Positions 8,838 through 18,543 of a stretch of DNA of 64,000 nt are shown piece after piece. The translations under genes were made by a program, and so were the position numbers. Each line of letters begins with the position of its first letter. Positions within the stretch are counted from its first letter, which is position 1. The stretch spans positions 113,524-177,523 of the forward strand of contig NZ_JARHUF010000006.1 of the NCBI RefSeq assembly GCF_029223195.1. Reading direction: 5' to 3'. Under the pieces are notes generated by a model. It was not told where the DNA came from and ran no database searches. It saw nothing but the letters and a program-made list of their open reading frames with translations. Origin of the DNA: Vibrio sp. CAU 1672 (GTDB lineage Bacteria; Pseudomonadota; Gammaproteobacteria; Enterobacterales; Vibrionaceae).

Positions 8838-9608
8838 ATGAATGATGTACCCGCGCTGGATATAAAAGATCTGCACAAAACATTCGGGCAAAATGAAGTC
8901 CTCAAAGGCATATCGCTTTCTGCACACAAAGGAGATGTGATCTCCATTATCGGCTCTTCCGGCTCAGGTAAGAGTACTTTCCTCAGATGCATCAACTTAC
9001 TGGAGACCCCCACCGCTGGTGAAATCTGGGTCAATGGTGAGCTTATCCAAATGAAAAATAATCGCGCGGGTGAATCTGTTCCTGCGAACGAGAAGCAGGT
9101 TCAGCGGATTCGTTCTCGTCTTGCTATGGTATTTCAGGGCTTCAACTTGTGGTCTCACCTTACGGTACTGGAAAACGTAATTGAAGCACCGGTACACGTG
9201 CTCGGGGTGCCAAAAGCGCAAGCGATAGAAAACGCTGAGCTTCTGCTAAAAAAAGTCGGTCTGTACGAACGAAAAGACTACTATCCGGGCCACTTGTCTG
9301 GTGGCCAGCAACAGCGCGCCGCTATCGCCCGTGCTTTGGCGGTCGAACCTGAGGTTATGCTGTTCGACGAGCCAACGTCGGCGTTGGATCCCGAGCTGGT
9401 TGGGGAAGTCCTTGGCGTCATGCGAGATCTTGCTGAGGAAGGCCGTACCATGCTGGTGGTCACGCACGAAATGGCTTTTGCGCGTGATGTTTCAAATCAC
9501 GTAATGTTTTTACACCAGGGGCTGGTGGAAGAACAAGGAGATCCAGCTAAGCTGTTTACTGACCCTGATTCTGAGAGATTACAGCAGTTTATTTCATCTA
9601 TTTATTGA
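8838..9608 (+). CDS. Basic amino acid ABC transporter, ATP-binding protein (HisP/AotP-like)
   Basis: ATPase of a polar amino acid importer. Walker A is GSSGSGKST (about residues 38-46), the Q-loop is VFQGFNLW, the ABC signature is LSGGQQQR, Walker B is MLFDEPTSALD and the switch histidine is in VTHEM. Length (256) and the insert between Walker A and Q-loop match HisP/ArtP-type subunits. It is the first of four genes on one strand (ATPase, binding protein, two permeases), which together give a complete histidine/arginine/lysine/ornithine-type importer. Exact substrate cannot be read from the sequence. Confidence 0.93.
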   Translation: MNDVPALDIKDLHKTFGQNEVLKGISLSAHKGDVISIIGSSGSGKSTFLRCINLLETPTAGEIWVNGELIQMKNNRAGESVPANEKQVQRIRSRLAMVFQGFNLWSHLTVLENVIEAPVHVLGVPKAQAIENAELLLKKVGLYERKDYYPGHLSGGQQQRAAIARALAVEPEVMLFDEPTSALDPELVGEVLGVMRDLAEEGRTMLVVTHEMAFARDVSNHVMFLHQGLVEEQGDPAKLFTDPDSERLQQFISSIY

Positions 9609-9709
9609 TACTACACCCGGTTTTTCCGCGGTCGGCAGGGTATTGCCGCCCGTAGTAAGCACAACAATCAAAAACGACACAAAAAAATAGCAATCACAGG
9701 AGTATGGAA

Positions 9710-10480
9710 ATGAAAAAGTGGTTATTGGCGGCAACGCTTGCCGCAACAGCAGTCTCTGGTATGGCTCAAGCAAAGGAATGGAAAACCGTTCGTTTTGGTA
9801 TTGAAGGCGCATATCCCCCGTTTAGCTGGACAGAAACCGACGGTTCGCTTAAAGGTTTTGATGTCGATATGGCCAATGCATTATGCGAGGAAATGCAGGT
9901 GAAGTGCAAAATCGTCGCACAAGATTGGGATGGTATTATTCCTTCGCTTTTAGCGCGTAAGTATGATGCGATCATTGCGGCAATGTCGATCACAGAAGAG
10001 CGTAAGAAGAAAGTTGACTTTACCGGCAAATACGCCCTTATCCCAAACAAATTTATTGCCAAAAAAGGGGCAAATTTAGATTTCGATAACCTCAACGGGC
10101 AAAAAATTGCGGTACAACGAGCAACCACACACGACAAATATCTGACAGATAATTATGGCGATAAAGTGCAAATCGTTCGTTACGGTTCGTTCGATGAAGC
10201 GTATCTGGATCTGGGCAATGGCCGTGTTGCAGCGGTATTAGGTGATGCATCTGCACTAGAAGAAGGAGTGCTCAACAAACCTGGCGGTGACGCTTATGAG
10301 TTTGTCGGGCCGTCGTTGACCGATCCGAAATGGTTTGGTGAAGGTTTTGGTATCGCGGTTCGTAAGCAAGACAAAGATTTGACGAAAAAGCTTGATGCAG
10401 CAATCCAATCGCTGCGTGAAAAAGGTATTTATCAGGAGATTGCAGGTAAATACTTTAGCTACGATGTTTACGGCGAGTAA
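9710..10480 (+). CDS. Basic amino acid ABC transporter, periplasmic binding protein (ArgT/HisJ/AotJ-like)
   Basis: Periplasmic solute receptor of the importer. A signal peptide (MKKWLLAATLAATAVSGMAQA) precedes a family-3 solute-binding domain with the signature GFDVDMANALCEEM. Residues expected for the ligand site include the aromatic/acidic segment at GAYPPFSW and RATTHDKYL. The start at 9710 is preferred over the ATG at 9704 because AGGAG at 9698-9702 is 7 nt from 9710 but only 1 nt from 9704. A strong stem-loop directly after the stop probably stabilises this part of the mRNA, as expected for a receptor made in excess of its permeases. Confidence 0.93.
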   Translation: MKKWLLAATLAATAVSGMAQAKEWKTVRFGIEGAYPPFSWTETDGSLKGFDVDMANALCEEMQVKCKIVAQDWDGIIPSLLARKYDAIIAAMSITEERKKKVDFTGKYALIPNKFIAKKGANLDFDNLNGQKIAVQRATTHDKYLTDNYGDKVQIVRYGSFDEAYLDLGNGRVAAVLGDASALEEGVLNKPGGDAYEFVGPSLTDPKWFGEGFGIAVRKQDKDLTKKLDAAIQSLREKGIYQEIAGKYFSYDVYGE

Positions 10481-10492
10481 GTCGTAATTCAG

Positions 10493-10529
10493 CGGCCGTT
10501 GGCTTGTTCCTAGAAGTAGCCAACGGCCG
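10493..10529 (+). other. Intercistronic stem-loop between binding protein and permease
   Basis: Perfect 12-bp stem CGGCCGTTGGCT / AGCCAACGGCCG with a 13-nt loop and no T-run. It lies 12 nt after the binding-protein stop and 31 nt before the permease start. Likely role: 3'-end protection or partial attenuation that sets a high receptor-to-permease ratio. Confidence 0.75.
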
Positions 10530-10560
10530 ATTGATGAGTTTAGGGATTAGGAACTCACCT

Positions 10561-11301
10561 ATGCTGGATTTACAAGGATACGAAGCCTCCATTTTCAAAG
10601 GGGCGTTGGTGACAATTGAAGTCGCGGTATTGTCACTGCTGCTTGCTGTTATATTGGGCATGCTGGGCGCACTAGCGAAGTTGGCGCCATATAAATGGGC
10701 GAGAGCCATTGCGACACTTTATACCACCATTATTCGCGGCATTCCCGATTTAGTATTGATGATGCTGATCTTCTTTGGTGGCCAAATTCTTCTCAATAAT
10801 AGTCTTTATTCTATCAATGAAACCCTGAATGAGTGGTTTGCAGCTGGCAACCCTGAGCATGAATGGGTTGCTTATCTACCCGATTACATTGACGTCAGTC
10901 CGTTTATCGCCGGCGTATTAACGATAGGGTTTATTTTTGGCGCATACATGGCGGAAACTTTTCGTGGTGCCATCATGGCGGTAGACAAAGGGGAGCTTGA
11001 AGCTGCAAAAGCGTATGGAATGAACCCGGTACTCTCATTTCGCCGAATATTGTTACCTCAGATGATCCGCCATGCGTTGCCCGGGTTTGGTAATAACTGG
11101 CTGGTGTTACTTAAAACTACTGCTTTGGTTTCCATCATTGGTCTGGAAGATATGGTGCGGATGAGTTCACTGGCTGCAGGTTCGACTAAAATGCCATTTA
11201 CCTTTTACATGGCTGTTGCAATTATCTTTCTGTTTTTCACCAGTGTTTCTACCGGCCTGTTGAAACTGGTTGAGCGCAAGTTCAGTATTCATGCGAGGTA
11301 A
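10561..11301 (+). CDS. Basic amino acid ABC transporter permease (HisQ/AotQ-like)
   Basis: Inner-membrane permease subunit, 246 residues from the chosen ATG at 10561, which has AGGA 8 nt upstream; an in-frame ATG at 10504 would run through the intercistronic stem-loop and is rejected. The cytoplasmic EAA loop that docks on the ATPase is visible (ELEAAKAYGMNPVLSFRRILLP), as is the N-terminal TIIRGIPDLVLM motif of polar amino acid permeases. About five membrane segments. It is followed after 3 nt by the second permease gene, with which it should form a heterodimer. Confidence 0.92.
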   Translation: MLDLQGYEASIFKGALVTIEVAVLSLLLAVILGMLGALAKLAPYKWARAIATLYTTIIRGIPDLVLMMLIFFGGQILLNNSLYSINETLNEWFAAGNPEHEWVAYLPDYIDVSPFIAGVLTIGFIFGAYMAETFRGAIMAVDKGELEAAKAYGMNPVLSFRRILLPQMIRHALPGFGNNWLVLLKTTALVSIIGLEDMVRMSSLAAGSTKMPFTFYMAVAIIFLFFTSVSTGLLKLVERKFSIHAR

Positions 11302-11304
11302 GAG

Positions 11305-11982
11305 ATGGATTTTTCTTTAATTGTCGAGAGTTTCCCTACTTACCTTGAAGGACTGTGGACTACGGTGTGGCTGGTTGGTTTAGCACTGCTCATTGGTTTA
11401 TGTGTGGCCATCCCGCTGGCCATCACACGAAACAGTGCAAATTACGTGTTGAGCTTACCGGCCTGGGCCTTTATTTACTTTTTTCGTGGCACGCCGTTGT
11501 TAGTCCAGCTCTACCTGATTTACTACGGCATGGATCAGTTTTTTCCGGTTAAAGATACCTTGTGGGAACACGCCTGGTTCTGTGCGTTGGTGGCTTTTGT
11601 ACTCAATACCTCTGCATATACCGCTGAAATCGTCCGCGGAGCGATCAATGGTTTGCCAAAAGGCGAAGTGGAAGCCGCAAAAGCGTATGGCATGAGTAAG
11701 TTTATGACCTATAAACGCATTATTTTGCCAAGTGCGCTACGCCGAGCATTACCGGCGTATTCTAACGAAGTCATCTTCATGTTGCATGGCAGTGCTGTTG
11801 CAGGGATCGTAACTATCGTCGACCTAACTGGTGCGGCACGTTTGGTAAACTCTCGTTATTACGCGCCATTTGAGTCTTTCTTAACGGCTGGACTTTTCTA
11901 TATGTCGCTAACGTTTATCATTCTTTGGTGCTTTAAACGTGCAGAAAAACGCTTCTTGGCGTATCTACGTCCGCTAAGCTAA
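11305..11982 (+). CDS. Basic amino acid ABC transporter permease (HisM/AotM-like)
   Basis: Second inner-membrane permease of the importer, 225 residues. It shows YFFRGTPLLVQLYLIYYG and the EAA loop EVEAAKAYGMSKFMTYKRI, both diagnostic for HisM-type subunits. It starts 3 nt after the HisQ-like gene, so the two are translationally linked. A clean intrinsic terminator closes the four-gene operon just downstream. Confidence 0.92.
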   Translation: MDFSLIVESFPTYLEGLWTTVWLVGLALLIGLCVAIPLAITRNSANYVLSLPAWAFIYFFRGTPLLVQLYLIYYGMDQFFPVKDTLWEHAWFCALVAFVLNTSAYTAEIVRGAINGLPKGEVEAAKAYGMSKFMTYKRIILPSALRRALPAYSNEVIFMLHGSAVAGIVTIVDLTGAARLVNSRYYAPFESFLTAGLFYMSLTFIILWCFKRAEKRFLAYLRPLS

Positions 11983-11998
11983 AGCCGGAATTTAAGTA

Positions 11999-12027
11999 AT
12001 GGTACCTCCGGGTACCATTTTATTTTT
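11999..12027 (+). terminator. Intrinsic terminator of the amino acid ABC operon
   Basis: Stem ATGGTACC / GGTACCAT with loop TCCG, followed by TTTATTTTT. Confidence 0.88.
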
Positions 12028-12128
12028 GATACCTTCATTCATACTTTTCTGCTTTATCAACAAGACTGTTTTGCTCCCTTGTTCGCTTACATTACACTTC
12101 GGCAAAACCCTCATTTAACAAGTGAAAG

Positions 12129-14852
12129 ATGAAAAAAATAATTATATCGTTGGGTCTTGCAGTGGTAGCGGCAGGATGCGGTGGCGGAGGAGGAGGAGAT
12201 TCACAGTCAAATGCTCAAGTCACACCAACTCCAGCTCCAGTTCATCAAGCCTTAACAACGGGCAATGCACTGTTAGTTTCAAACCCAAACGATTTTATTC
12301 GAGAAAGTCGTCAGGTTGTTGAAGCGCATAAGAAACAGTCGAATGCGATCAAATCTGCGATTGCGAAAAACCTTTCGGGTCTTTACTGGGATCCGACGCA
12401 TGATGCCGCAATTTTTTCTCCTACCTATGGATTTAACGACACCATTCTGATGACCAACAAAGCGATGGCAAGTGGTTATACAGACCAAGCTTTGTCGATT
12501 GGTATTGCTGGCGAGCAAACTAGCGGTCAACGCTATGCGGTTCTCGGCAGTAACCCATTTCGAACCGCGCAACGTTTTCCTGATTCTTCTAATGCGGCAA
12601 TGACTCAGTGGTTAAAGAACCTTATTACTTGGTTGTCAGGCGGGACGACTTCAAATGTAGTCATCGCACAAATGGATCAGTCCTATTACTTCCCTGATGA
12701 GCAAGCGACGCGTAATTGGTTAAACAGCAATATTTCACCAGATTTGACGTTTAACGAAGCTAACCTCTGTGATGGTTCGAAGCTACTGAGCTGTCTGAAA
12801 GCAGATAAGCCAAACCTCTTGATCCTGTCACAGCATTTACAATCAGAAGATACCAACCAACAGGTGTTGGATGCTCTGTCTTATGCTGAGCAAGCTGAAA
12901 TTCCGGTTTTGTATCTGCATTGGGATGGCGAGCTAACTGATCTTGGCCGAGAGGTTTTGGAAAAATTCCATATTGACTATGTGGGAGACAACTACTGGCG
13001 TAGGTTGGGGCTGGTTGATTGGGCACCTGCATCGCTAGTGAACGTCGTGCCGGATTCTGTCATCACACAACAAGCGTTGTTATCTCGTTTCGAAACTCAA
13101 AACTTCAATGTAGATTTGTCCCAGTGTGATGACAAATCATGCCCTGAAGCCGCGAACATGGACAGCCAATTTTACGAAGCGGCCAACAGCATTCGTCAGT
13201 GGTTGAGAACACTTGATGAGCAGAAAATCTCTTTGTTTGAACAAGATGGTTACCAATACGAAAAGTTGATGGTGTTGTTGGCGGATCACTATCGTCAAAC
13301 CGTTTCATTTCCAATGGACAAGCAATCTACACAAACGAACGAATTTCTGAAATCGTATTTTGCGGACTACGTGCAGTACAACAGTCGTAACATCAATCCA
13401 AAACAACCGAATATGGGCAACTTCAGCCGTAGTGGGTTTGGGGCAGATGTTAAGAGAATCGCTACCACGGTGAATATGGAGTCTAAACGCTACTTCCGTT
13501 CAGCGGGTGTGTATGCGCTACCTGGGGAAGCGTTTACAGTAACCCGTAATGACAACAACGATGTGACCACAAAAATCGTCATCAATAGTTTAAGAAGTGG
13601 TGCTACTCATGAGTTCAGCAAAGATGGTTATACTCGACCGAAATTGCTGACATCGTTTGCTTATGAAGTTAAAGCGGGTGAAACCATCACACTGACTTCT
13701 CCGTACGGCGGTCCTGTACAGGTTCACTTTGATAAAAATGATGTTCCGGTTGAACTCAGCTTTAGCCATGTTGCGCAGCACCCTGTGTGGAGAAGTGAGA
13801 AGGACAACGACACCTTTATTCAACAACTAGAAGCCAACTTGTTCGATTGGGCTGAGTTGATCACACCTGGGTTTGAAGTTCACTCCAAGCGCGACAAGAT
13901 GCTGGAGTCGATCAACGATGAGATGTGGTCGACCCCAGCTGAAATGGCGCTTGTGACAGAAGAGTACGTTCACAACTACCCACATGTGTTGGCGGGTTTC
14001 CAAGGTCCGGGCATTGACGAAGTCCCAGAAATCATTCAATACGGCCGAAACCAAGGCTGGGAAATTGCCAATATTGATATGGTTAAACACATGAACGCTG
14101 ATCAAGCCACCTGTGGCTATGGTTGCTCTGGTAACCCGTACGATGCTTATTGGGCTTTCAGTCCATTGGGGCATGGTGATTTGCATGAGCTTGGCCACGG
14201 TTTAGAGAAGGGACGATTCCGATTTGCCGGTTGGGAAGGGCACTCGACAACTAACTACTACTCTTACTACAGTAAGTCTCGTTTCTTCCAAAATACGGGT
14301 AAGGAATCAACCTGCCAAAGCTTAGATTTCAAAGGTCAGTTTGAACTGTTGCAAACCAGTCGAACACAAGCCGATCCCAATGCATACATGGCCGCTCAAA
14401 ACCAAACAGGCTGGAGTTGGGGGGCTCGCGTTTATATTCAAATGATGATGGCGACGCAGCATGAAGGCGTACTTCAAAATGGCTGGCATCTATTGGCGAG
14501 ATTGCATCTTATTGAACGTGAATTTAACCGTTTGAAAGCAGATGAAACACTTTGGAATAAGAGACAATCAAGCATTGGCTTCTCGATGTACAGTAAAGAT
14601 GAAGCAAACGGTATTTCAAACAATGATTGGCTGTTAATTGCACTGAGTTACGTTGCTCAGCGAGATATGACCAACTATCTCGACATGTGGGGATTCTCGT
14701 TCTCAGAAAAAGCAAAACAACAAGTTGTAGCGTTGAGTCTGACACCAATGCCTCTCACTTACTTTGCAAGCAGCAATACTGGCTACTGTTTGAATGAGTT
14801 TGCTCAAACGCCGCTAAGTATTGATGGGCAAACCGCTTGGCCGCTGAACTAG
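12129..14852 (+). CDS. IMPa-like (M60/M88-type) zinc metalloprotease lipoprotein
   Basis: Large secreted lipoprotein, 907 residues. Signal peptide and lipobox (VAAGC, Cys17) are followed by a poly-Gly linker and a Pro/Thr-rich spacer. The catalytic gluzincin motif is visible: His686-Glu687-x2-His690 (HELGHG), with Glu703 in AGWEGH as a candidate third zinc ligand. This matches the IMPa/M60-like family; Pseudomonas IMPa cleaves O-glycosylated host proteins next to the glycosylated Ser/Thr. An upstream segment (about 230-330) resembles the non-catalytic N-terminal part of ImpA proteins. Monocistronic, between two terminators. Action on mucin-type glycoproteins is inference from the family. Confidence 0.85.
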   Translation: MKKIIISLGLAVVAAGCGGGGGGDSQSNAQVTPTPAPVHQALTTGNALLVSNPNDFIRESRQVVEAHKKQSNAIKSAIAKNLSGLYWDPTHDAAIFSPTYGFNDTILMTNKAMASGYTDQALSIGIAGEQTSGQRYAVLGSNPFRTAQRFPDSSNAAMTQWLKNLITWLSGGTTSNVVIAQMDQSYYFPDEQATRNWLNSNISPDLTFNEANLCDGSKLLSCLKADKPNLLILSQHLQSEDTNQQVLDALSYAEQAEIPVLYLHWDGELTDLGREVLEKFHIDYVGDNYWRRLGLVDWAPASLVNVVPDSVITQQALLSRFETQNFNVDLSQCDDKSCPEAANMDSQFYEAANSIRQWLRTLDEQKISLFEQDGYQYEKLMVLLADHYRQTVSFPMDKQSTQTNEFLKSYFADYVQYNSRNINPKQPNMGNFSRSGFGADVKRIATTVNMESKRYFRSAGVYALPGEAFTVTRNDNNDVTTKIVINSLRSGATHEFSKDGYTRPKLLTSFAYEVKAGETITLTSPYGGPVQVHFDKNDVPVELSFSHVAQHPVWRSEKDNDTFIQQLEANLFDWAELITPGFEVHSKRDKMLESINDEMWSTPAEMALVTEEYVHNYPHVLAGFQGPGIDEVPEIIQYGRNQGWEIANIDMVKHMNADQATCGYGCSGNPYDAYWAFSPLGHGDLHELGHGLEKGRFRFAGWEGHSTTNYYSYYSKSRFFQNTGKESTCQSLDFKGQFELLQTSRTQADPNAYMAAQNQTGWSWGARVYIQMMMATQHEGVLQNGWHLLARLHLIEREFNRLKADETLWNKRQSSIGFSMYSKDEANGISNNDWLLIALSYVAQRDMTNYLDMWGFSFSEKAKQQVVALSLTPMPLTYFASSNTGYCLNEFAQTPLSIDGQTAWPLN

Positions 14853-14891
14853 ATTAGCTCATACTATATTCAGTAGTATTTAAAAGTCCAA

Positions 14892-14921
14892 AGCCAGTCC
14901 GTTAAGCGGATTGGCTTTTTT
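14892..14921 (+). terminator. Intrinsic terminator of the metalloprotease gene
   Basis: Ten-pair stem AGCCAGTCCG / CGGATTGGCT with one G-T pair and a 5-nt loop, then TTTTTT. Confidence 0.85.
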
Positions 14922-15256
14922 GTTGGGACATTTTTTAGCTTTGGGATTTTTACTTTAGGACATAATGATGACGTACCAAACGGTTAAATCAACAAGGGTA
15001 TGACTTTCACAACCACATATGTTCCGCAGTATTGAACGATACAATCTGGGTAAAAGTGGTCACAAAGCTACCCAAATTGCTCAGTCTTCGGTGCGTTGCA
15101 ATGGTGGTTGTAAGGGCTGGAGTTAAATGCAAAATAAAGGCTCTAAGTTGGAGTGTTTAGAGCCTTGGTCATCTGGTAGATGGAGTCTTCAGTCGTTCAT
15201 TGTAAAGAGCTCGGCATCAGACACGGCAACCATATTATAGTTGCTGGTGCTGAAGA
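14922..15256. other. 335-bp gap between convergent genes
   Basis: No convincing gene. A 36-codon open frame at 15019-15129 lacks a ribosome-binding site and any recognised sequence. The only clear structure is the stem-loop at 15137-15166. Confidence 0.5.
15130..15166 (-). terminator. Probable terminator of the chemoreceptor gene
   Basis: Stem AAGGCTCTAA / TTAGAGCCTT with a 10-nt loop; the minus strand continues with TTTATTTT. It lies about 90 nt beyond the chemoreceptor stop, which is farther than usual. Confidence 0.65.
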
Positions 15257-17206
15257 TTAATGTTGGATCTGGAACTCGCCTAATCGTTTTGTCTGATCTT
15301 CTGCCAAGCGAGACAAGTGGTTACTGGCTTCTGCTGTCTGGCTGATACCTGCAACGTTTTGACTAATAATATCGTTAATATTATTGATGTTCTGGGTTAT
15401 CTCTACGATGGCACGACTCTGCTCGTCAACCGCAGTGGTAACATCGTTATTAACCTGGCTGATATGTTGCAGTGTCTGAGTGATAGACTCCATCTGGTTA
15501 CTGGTTTGCTCTGCGATCTGACTATTTGCCTGAACTTTGTCCAGGCTATCATTGACGGCATCGACAGCTGCGGATGATTTTTGCTGCAATTGTTCAATGA
15601 TTGCCTGGATCTGCTGGGTCGAATCTTGTGTTTTAGCTGCCAGCACGCGAACTTCGTCCGCGACAACGGCAAATCCTCGTCCACTTTCGCCAGCTCGAGC
15701 GGCCTCAATGGCAGCATTCAGTGCCAGTAAGTTGGTTTGCTCAGAAATGGTATCGATCACGGTTACGACTTCGCTGATCTTAATGCTTTGCTCGTTAAGA
15801 TCGGTCACTTGATCTGACGTCTGGTGGAGCTGGTTAGCAAGCTCTTGAGTTAGCTGACGTGCATGGTCGGCAATTTCTGAACTTTCTGCCCCTAAGTTCA
15901 GTGCTTGCTGGGCACTTTCATCTGCATTTTTCGCATAGCTGTCAACCTGGGTCGCAGCGGCTGACAATTCAGTTACAGCCGAGGTGATCAATTCAACTTG
16001 TTGTTGTTGCTCCCTGGCATTAACTTCACTTTGGGTCATTACTGCTGCAAGCTCTGTTGATGAGGCTGCCACTTCATCTCCGACGCCACGCAAAGCTCGG
16101 ATAGTTTGGCTTAGCTGAGAAATGGCATCATCGAGGCTGGCCCCTAACAGGCCAATTTCGTTTTTACCCTGAATTCCAGTTTGGTTATCGAGTTTACCTT
16201 CTGCCAGGTCCTTCACGGCCAAATATAGGGCACGCATTATTTCGCTGATAGCATTGGATAAGTAGATACTGATCACCAGTGCCAGAATAATGGCGATAAC
16301 AGAGGCTGATAACTGACTGGCGGTTACTGAGTCCAATAGCTTTGAGCTTTTATCAGAAAGCTGTTCGGTTATCTTGATAGAGGTGGTGGCCAGGGTTGTG
16401 ATTAACTGGGTGTTCTGATTACCCAGGTCGATCATTCGGTTGGCGGTCTGCTTTTTTTGCTTTTGCAGCTGGATGATTTCGCGTAATTGCTGTTCCCAGA
16501 GCTTGGCGTTGCTGATCAACTCGCGGGTTTCCGGCCACTGTGCAAAAGGCTTAAGCTGAGCGTTGAGTTTTTGTGCATAGGTGAGAGTCTTTTCCGTGTC
16601 AGCCTGGTTCTGCCCTTTCACGCCTACTGCCAAGTGATAAAGCATCAGGCCTGCAGTGTCAGACATTTCTGATAGCTCATTGGTCCATTGATCAACATCC
16701 TGCTCATTTCGGTTATCAGCAACCTGTAAGTCAGCCTTAGTAATATCTGTGGTTATCCAGCTGGTGGCTTCATAGAGCTTAATGATGTTCTGGCGATGGG
16801 TTCTGAGCTGTTCAGAAGCGCGCACATAGTGCTTGAAGTTACTGATAAAGCTTTCTAACGACTGTTTGACACCGGCCGTCACAGCAACGTTATTGCTTTG
16901 TGTCAGGTGATGGTAACTGCGTTGAATTTTTGCTAGGTTATCATTGTTAACACGTACCATTTTATCAACCCGTTCATAAAAACCAAGCGCGTAAATGGAT
17001 TCCATTCGGCTGACATCCTGCAGGTCCTGAAATTCTTTTAGAGTGCTATTAAAGGTGATGTAATCATTTACTTTTTCGGTGTTGTTTTCTACCTCAGATA
17101 AAAGGTTTTGGCTGATTATTGTTGTAATAATGAAACAAAGAATAGCAAAGGCTGATGATAAAGAAAGAAGTATGCGTAACGGGATGTTTTTAATTGTATC
17201 TAGCAT
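15257..17206 (-). CDS. Methyl-accepting chemotaxis protein
   Basis: Membrane chemoreceptor, 649 residues. Order: N-terminal membrane helix (about 10-32), a periplasmic mostly helical sensor region (about 33-295), second membrane helix ([20 protein letters not shown]), HAMP domain, then a long cytoplasmic coiled coil. The tip shows the invariant signalling hairpin [18 protein letters not shown] followed by [15 protein letters not shown], which binds CheA/CheW. The C-terminus (GEFQIQH) has no NWETF-like CheR tether. The ligand is unknown: no Cache, PAS or 4HB motif can be assigned with confidence. It stands alone with no che genes nearby. Confidence 0.93.
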   Translation of the reverse strand: MLDTIKNIPLRILLSLSSAFAILCFIITTIISQNLLSEVENNTEKVNDYITFNSTLKEFQDLQDVSRMESIYALGFYERVDKMVRVNNDNLAKIQRSYHHLTQSNNVAVTAGVKQSLESFISNFKHYVRASEQLRTHRQNIIKLYEATSWITTDITKADLQVADNRNEQDVDQWTNELSEMSDTAGLMLYHLAVGVKGQNQADTEKTLTYAQKLNAQLKPFAQWPETRELISNAKLWEQQLREIIQLQKQKKQTANRMIDLGNQNTQLITTLATTSIKITEQLSDKSSKLLDSVTASQLSASVIAIILALVISIYLSNAISEIMRALYLAVKDLAEGKLDNQTGIQGKNEIGLLGASLDDAISQLSQTIRALRGVGDEVAASSTELAAVMTQSEVNAREQQQQVELITSAVTELSAAATQVDSYAKNADESAQQALNLGAESSEIADHARQLTQELANQLHQTSDQVTDLNEQSIKISEVVTVIDTISEQTNLLALNAAIEAARAGESGRGFAVVADEVRVLAAKTQDSTQQIQAIIEQLQQKSSAAVDAVNDSLDKVQANSQIAEQTSNQMESITQTLQHISQVNNDVTTAVDEQSRAIVEITQNINNINDIISQNVAGISQTAEASNHLSRLAEDQTKRLGEFQIQH

Positions 17207-17625
17207 TATTAAATATGGCGCTCACTGTATTATAAAAATTACTAAATTTGGAGGCTGGTGCTTGTGTTATTTGCATATGCCTAGTTGTTGACGGGCATTA
17301 GATTATTGTTGGTGAGATTATATAAATATAATCAGTTTCTTGGTAGTGGTATAAATATTAATATTTATTTAATAAGCTAAACGGATTGTGGGTAATGTTC
17401 ACTTTGACTTGTAACTTGTATTAATTTGTTTTTGTCTGTTAACTATCCTTCATAAAAATACAGTCTATTATTTAAGTCAGAGATGTAATTGATAGCGGAA
17501 AACGATGACGGGAGCTATGGAGTATTTTTGTCTTTAAATACCTATGTCAAACATAGGGAGACGCTTTTCTTTGTTATTTCTGGAGTTAATGAGCTCCATG
17601 GTATGCCACTTTCTTTGTGACGGAT
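17207..17625. other. AT-rich 419-bp intergenic region upstream of the chemoreceptor
   Basis: Presumed promoter region of the chemoreceptor (minus strand). Very AT-rich; no gene, repeat or recognisable operator seen. Confidence 0.5.
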
Positions 17626-17656
17626 AAAAGAGGGAGAATAACTTTCTCCCTCTTTT
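17626..17656. terminator. Terminator at the xthA stop codon
   Basis: Thirteen-base stem AAAAGAGGGAGAA / TTCTCCCTCTTTT with a 5-nt loop immediately after the xthA stop. T-runs on both strands let it act in either direction; xthA (minus) is the only gene that ends here. Confidence 0.85.
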
Positions 17657-18463
17657 TTATTTGAATGTTGACCAGATAGGCGCATGATCGGAAGGTTTTT
17701 CAATACCACGTAATTCATAATCAATCCCGGCCTCAATACATTTGCCTGCCAGTGAGGGGGTGGCCAGTATCACATCAATGCGCAGTCCACGGTTATCGTC
17801 GAAACCACGAGAGCGGTAGTCAAACCATGAAAACTGGTCATTTACGCCAGGATGCAGGTTGCGAAAAGTATCTTCAAACCCCCAGTCTAACAGGGTTTGC
17901 AGCCACTCACGCTCAATCGGTTGAAATGAGCATTTACCCGTTTTCAGCCAGCGCTTGCGGTTGGGTTCGCCAATACCGATGTCAGAGTCGAGCGGGCTGA
18001 TGTTGATGTCACCCATTACAATCAGTTGTTCATTACTATTGTGGTGGTCGCCAAGGTAAGTCATCAAATCTTGGTAGAACTGGCGTTTATAAGGAAACTT
18101 GGTCTCATGGTTGACATTATCCCCTTGCGGAAAATAGCCATTTAAGATGGTCACCTTGTCACCTTGCTGATCCTCAAATGTGGCCATGATCATGCGTTTT
18201 TGGTGGTCGTCATTATCGGTCGGGAACCCCTTGCGAACGCAGATAGGTTCTTGTTTACACAACATCGCAACGCCATAGTGTGCTTTCTGACCATGAAAGT
18301 AGACTTTGTAGCCCAATGCTTCGACATCTGCGAGTGGAAAGGCCTCATCATGCACCTTGATTTCCTGTAGCCCAATTATGTCGGGTTGATGTTTTTCGAT
18401 AAGGGCTTGTAACTGGTGAAGACGGGCACGCAGGCCATTAATATTAAAACTAACGACTTTCAT
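17657..18463 (-). CDS. xthA: Exodeoxyribonuclease III
   Basis: Cytoplasmic DNA-repair nuclease: AP endonuclease and 3'-5' exonuclease on duplex DNA, base-excision repair. It is 268 residues, exactly the E. coli length, with the catalytic motifs of the exonuclease/endonuclease/phosphatase fold: [14 protein letters not shown] at the N-terminus, metal-binding Glu in [11 protein letters not shown], Asp/Asn in [13 protein letters not shown], and the terminal Asp-His in SDHAPIW. AAGGA lies 6 nt before the ATG. It is downstream of priC-rsmS on the same strand after an 80-bp gap. Confidence 0.97.
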   Translation of the reverse strand: MKVVSFNINGLRARLHQLQALIEKHQPDIIGLQEIKVHDEAFPLADVEALGYKVYFHGQKAHYGVAMLCKQEPICVRKGFPTDNDDHQKRMIMATFEDQQGDKVTILNGYFPQGDNVNHETKFPYKRQFYQDLMTYLGDHHNSNEQLIVMGDINISPLDSDIGIGEPNRKRWLKTGKCSFQPIEREWLQTLLDWGFEDTFRNLHPGVNDQFSWFDYRSRGFDDNRGLRIDVILATPSLAGKCIEAGIDYELRGIEKPSDHAPIWSTFK

Positions 18464-18543
18464 TGTTTGTCCTTATTAAGGGAGACTTTATTTGAATAAT
18501 AATCAGGGGGATAGTATAGCTTTTTTGCTACTGGCTGTGGAGG

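Noticed and set aside
15019..15129. 36-codon open frame (MFRSIERYNLGKSGHKATQI at its start)
   Set aside because: Looked like a transposase remnant at first, but no family match, no ribosome-binding site and no inverted repeats.
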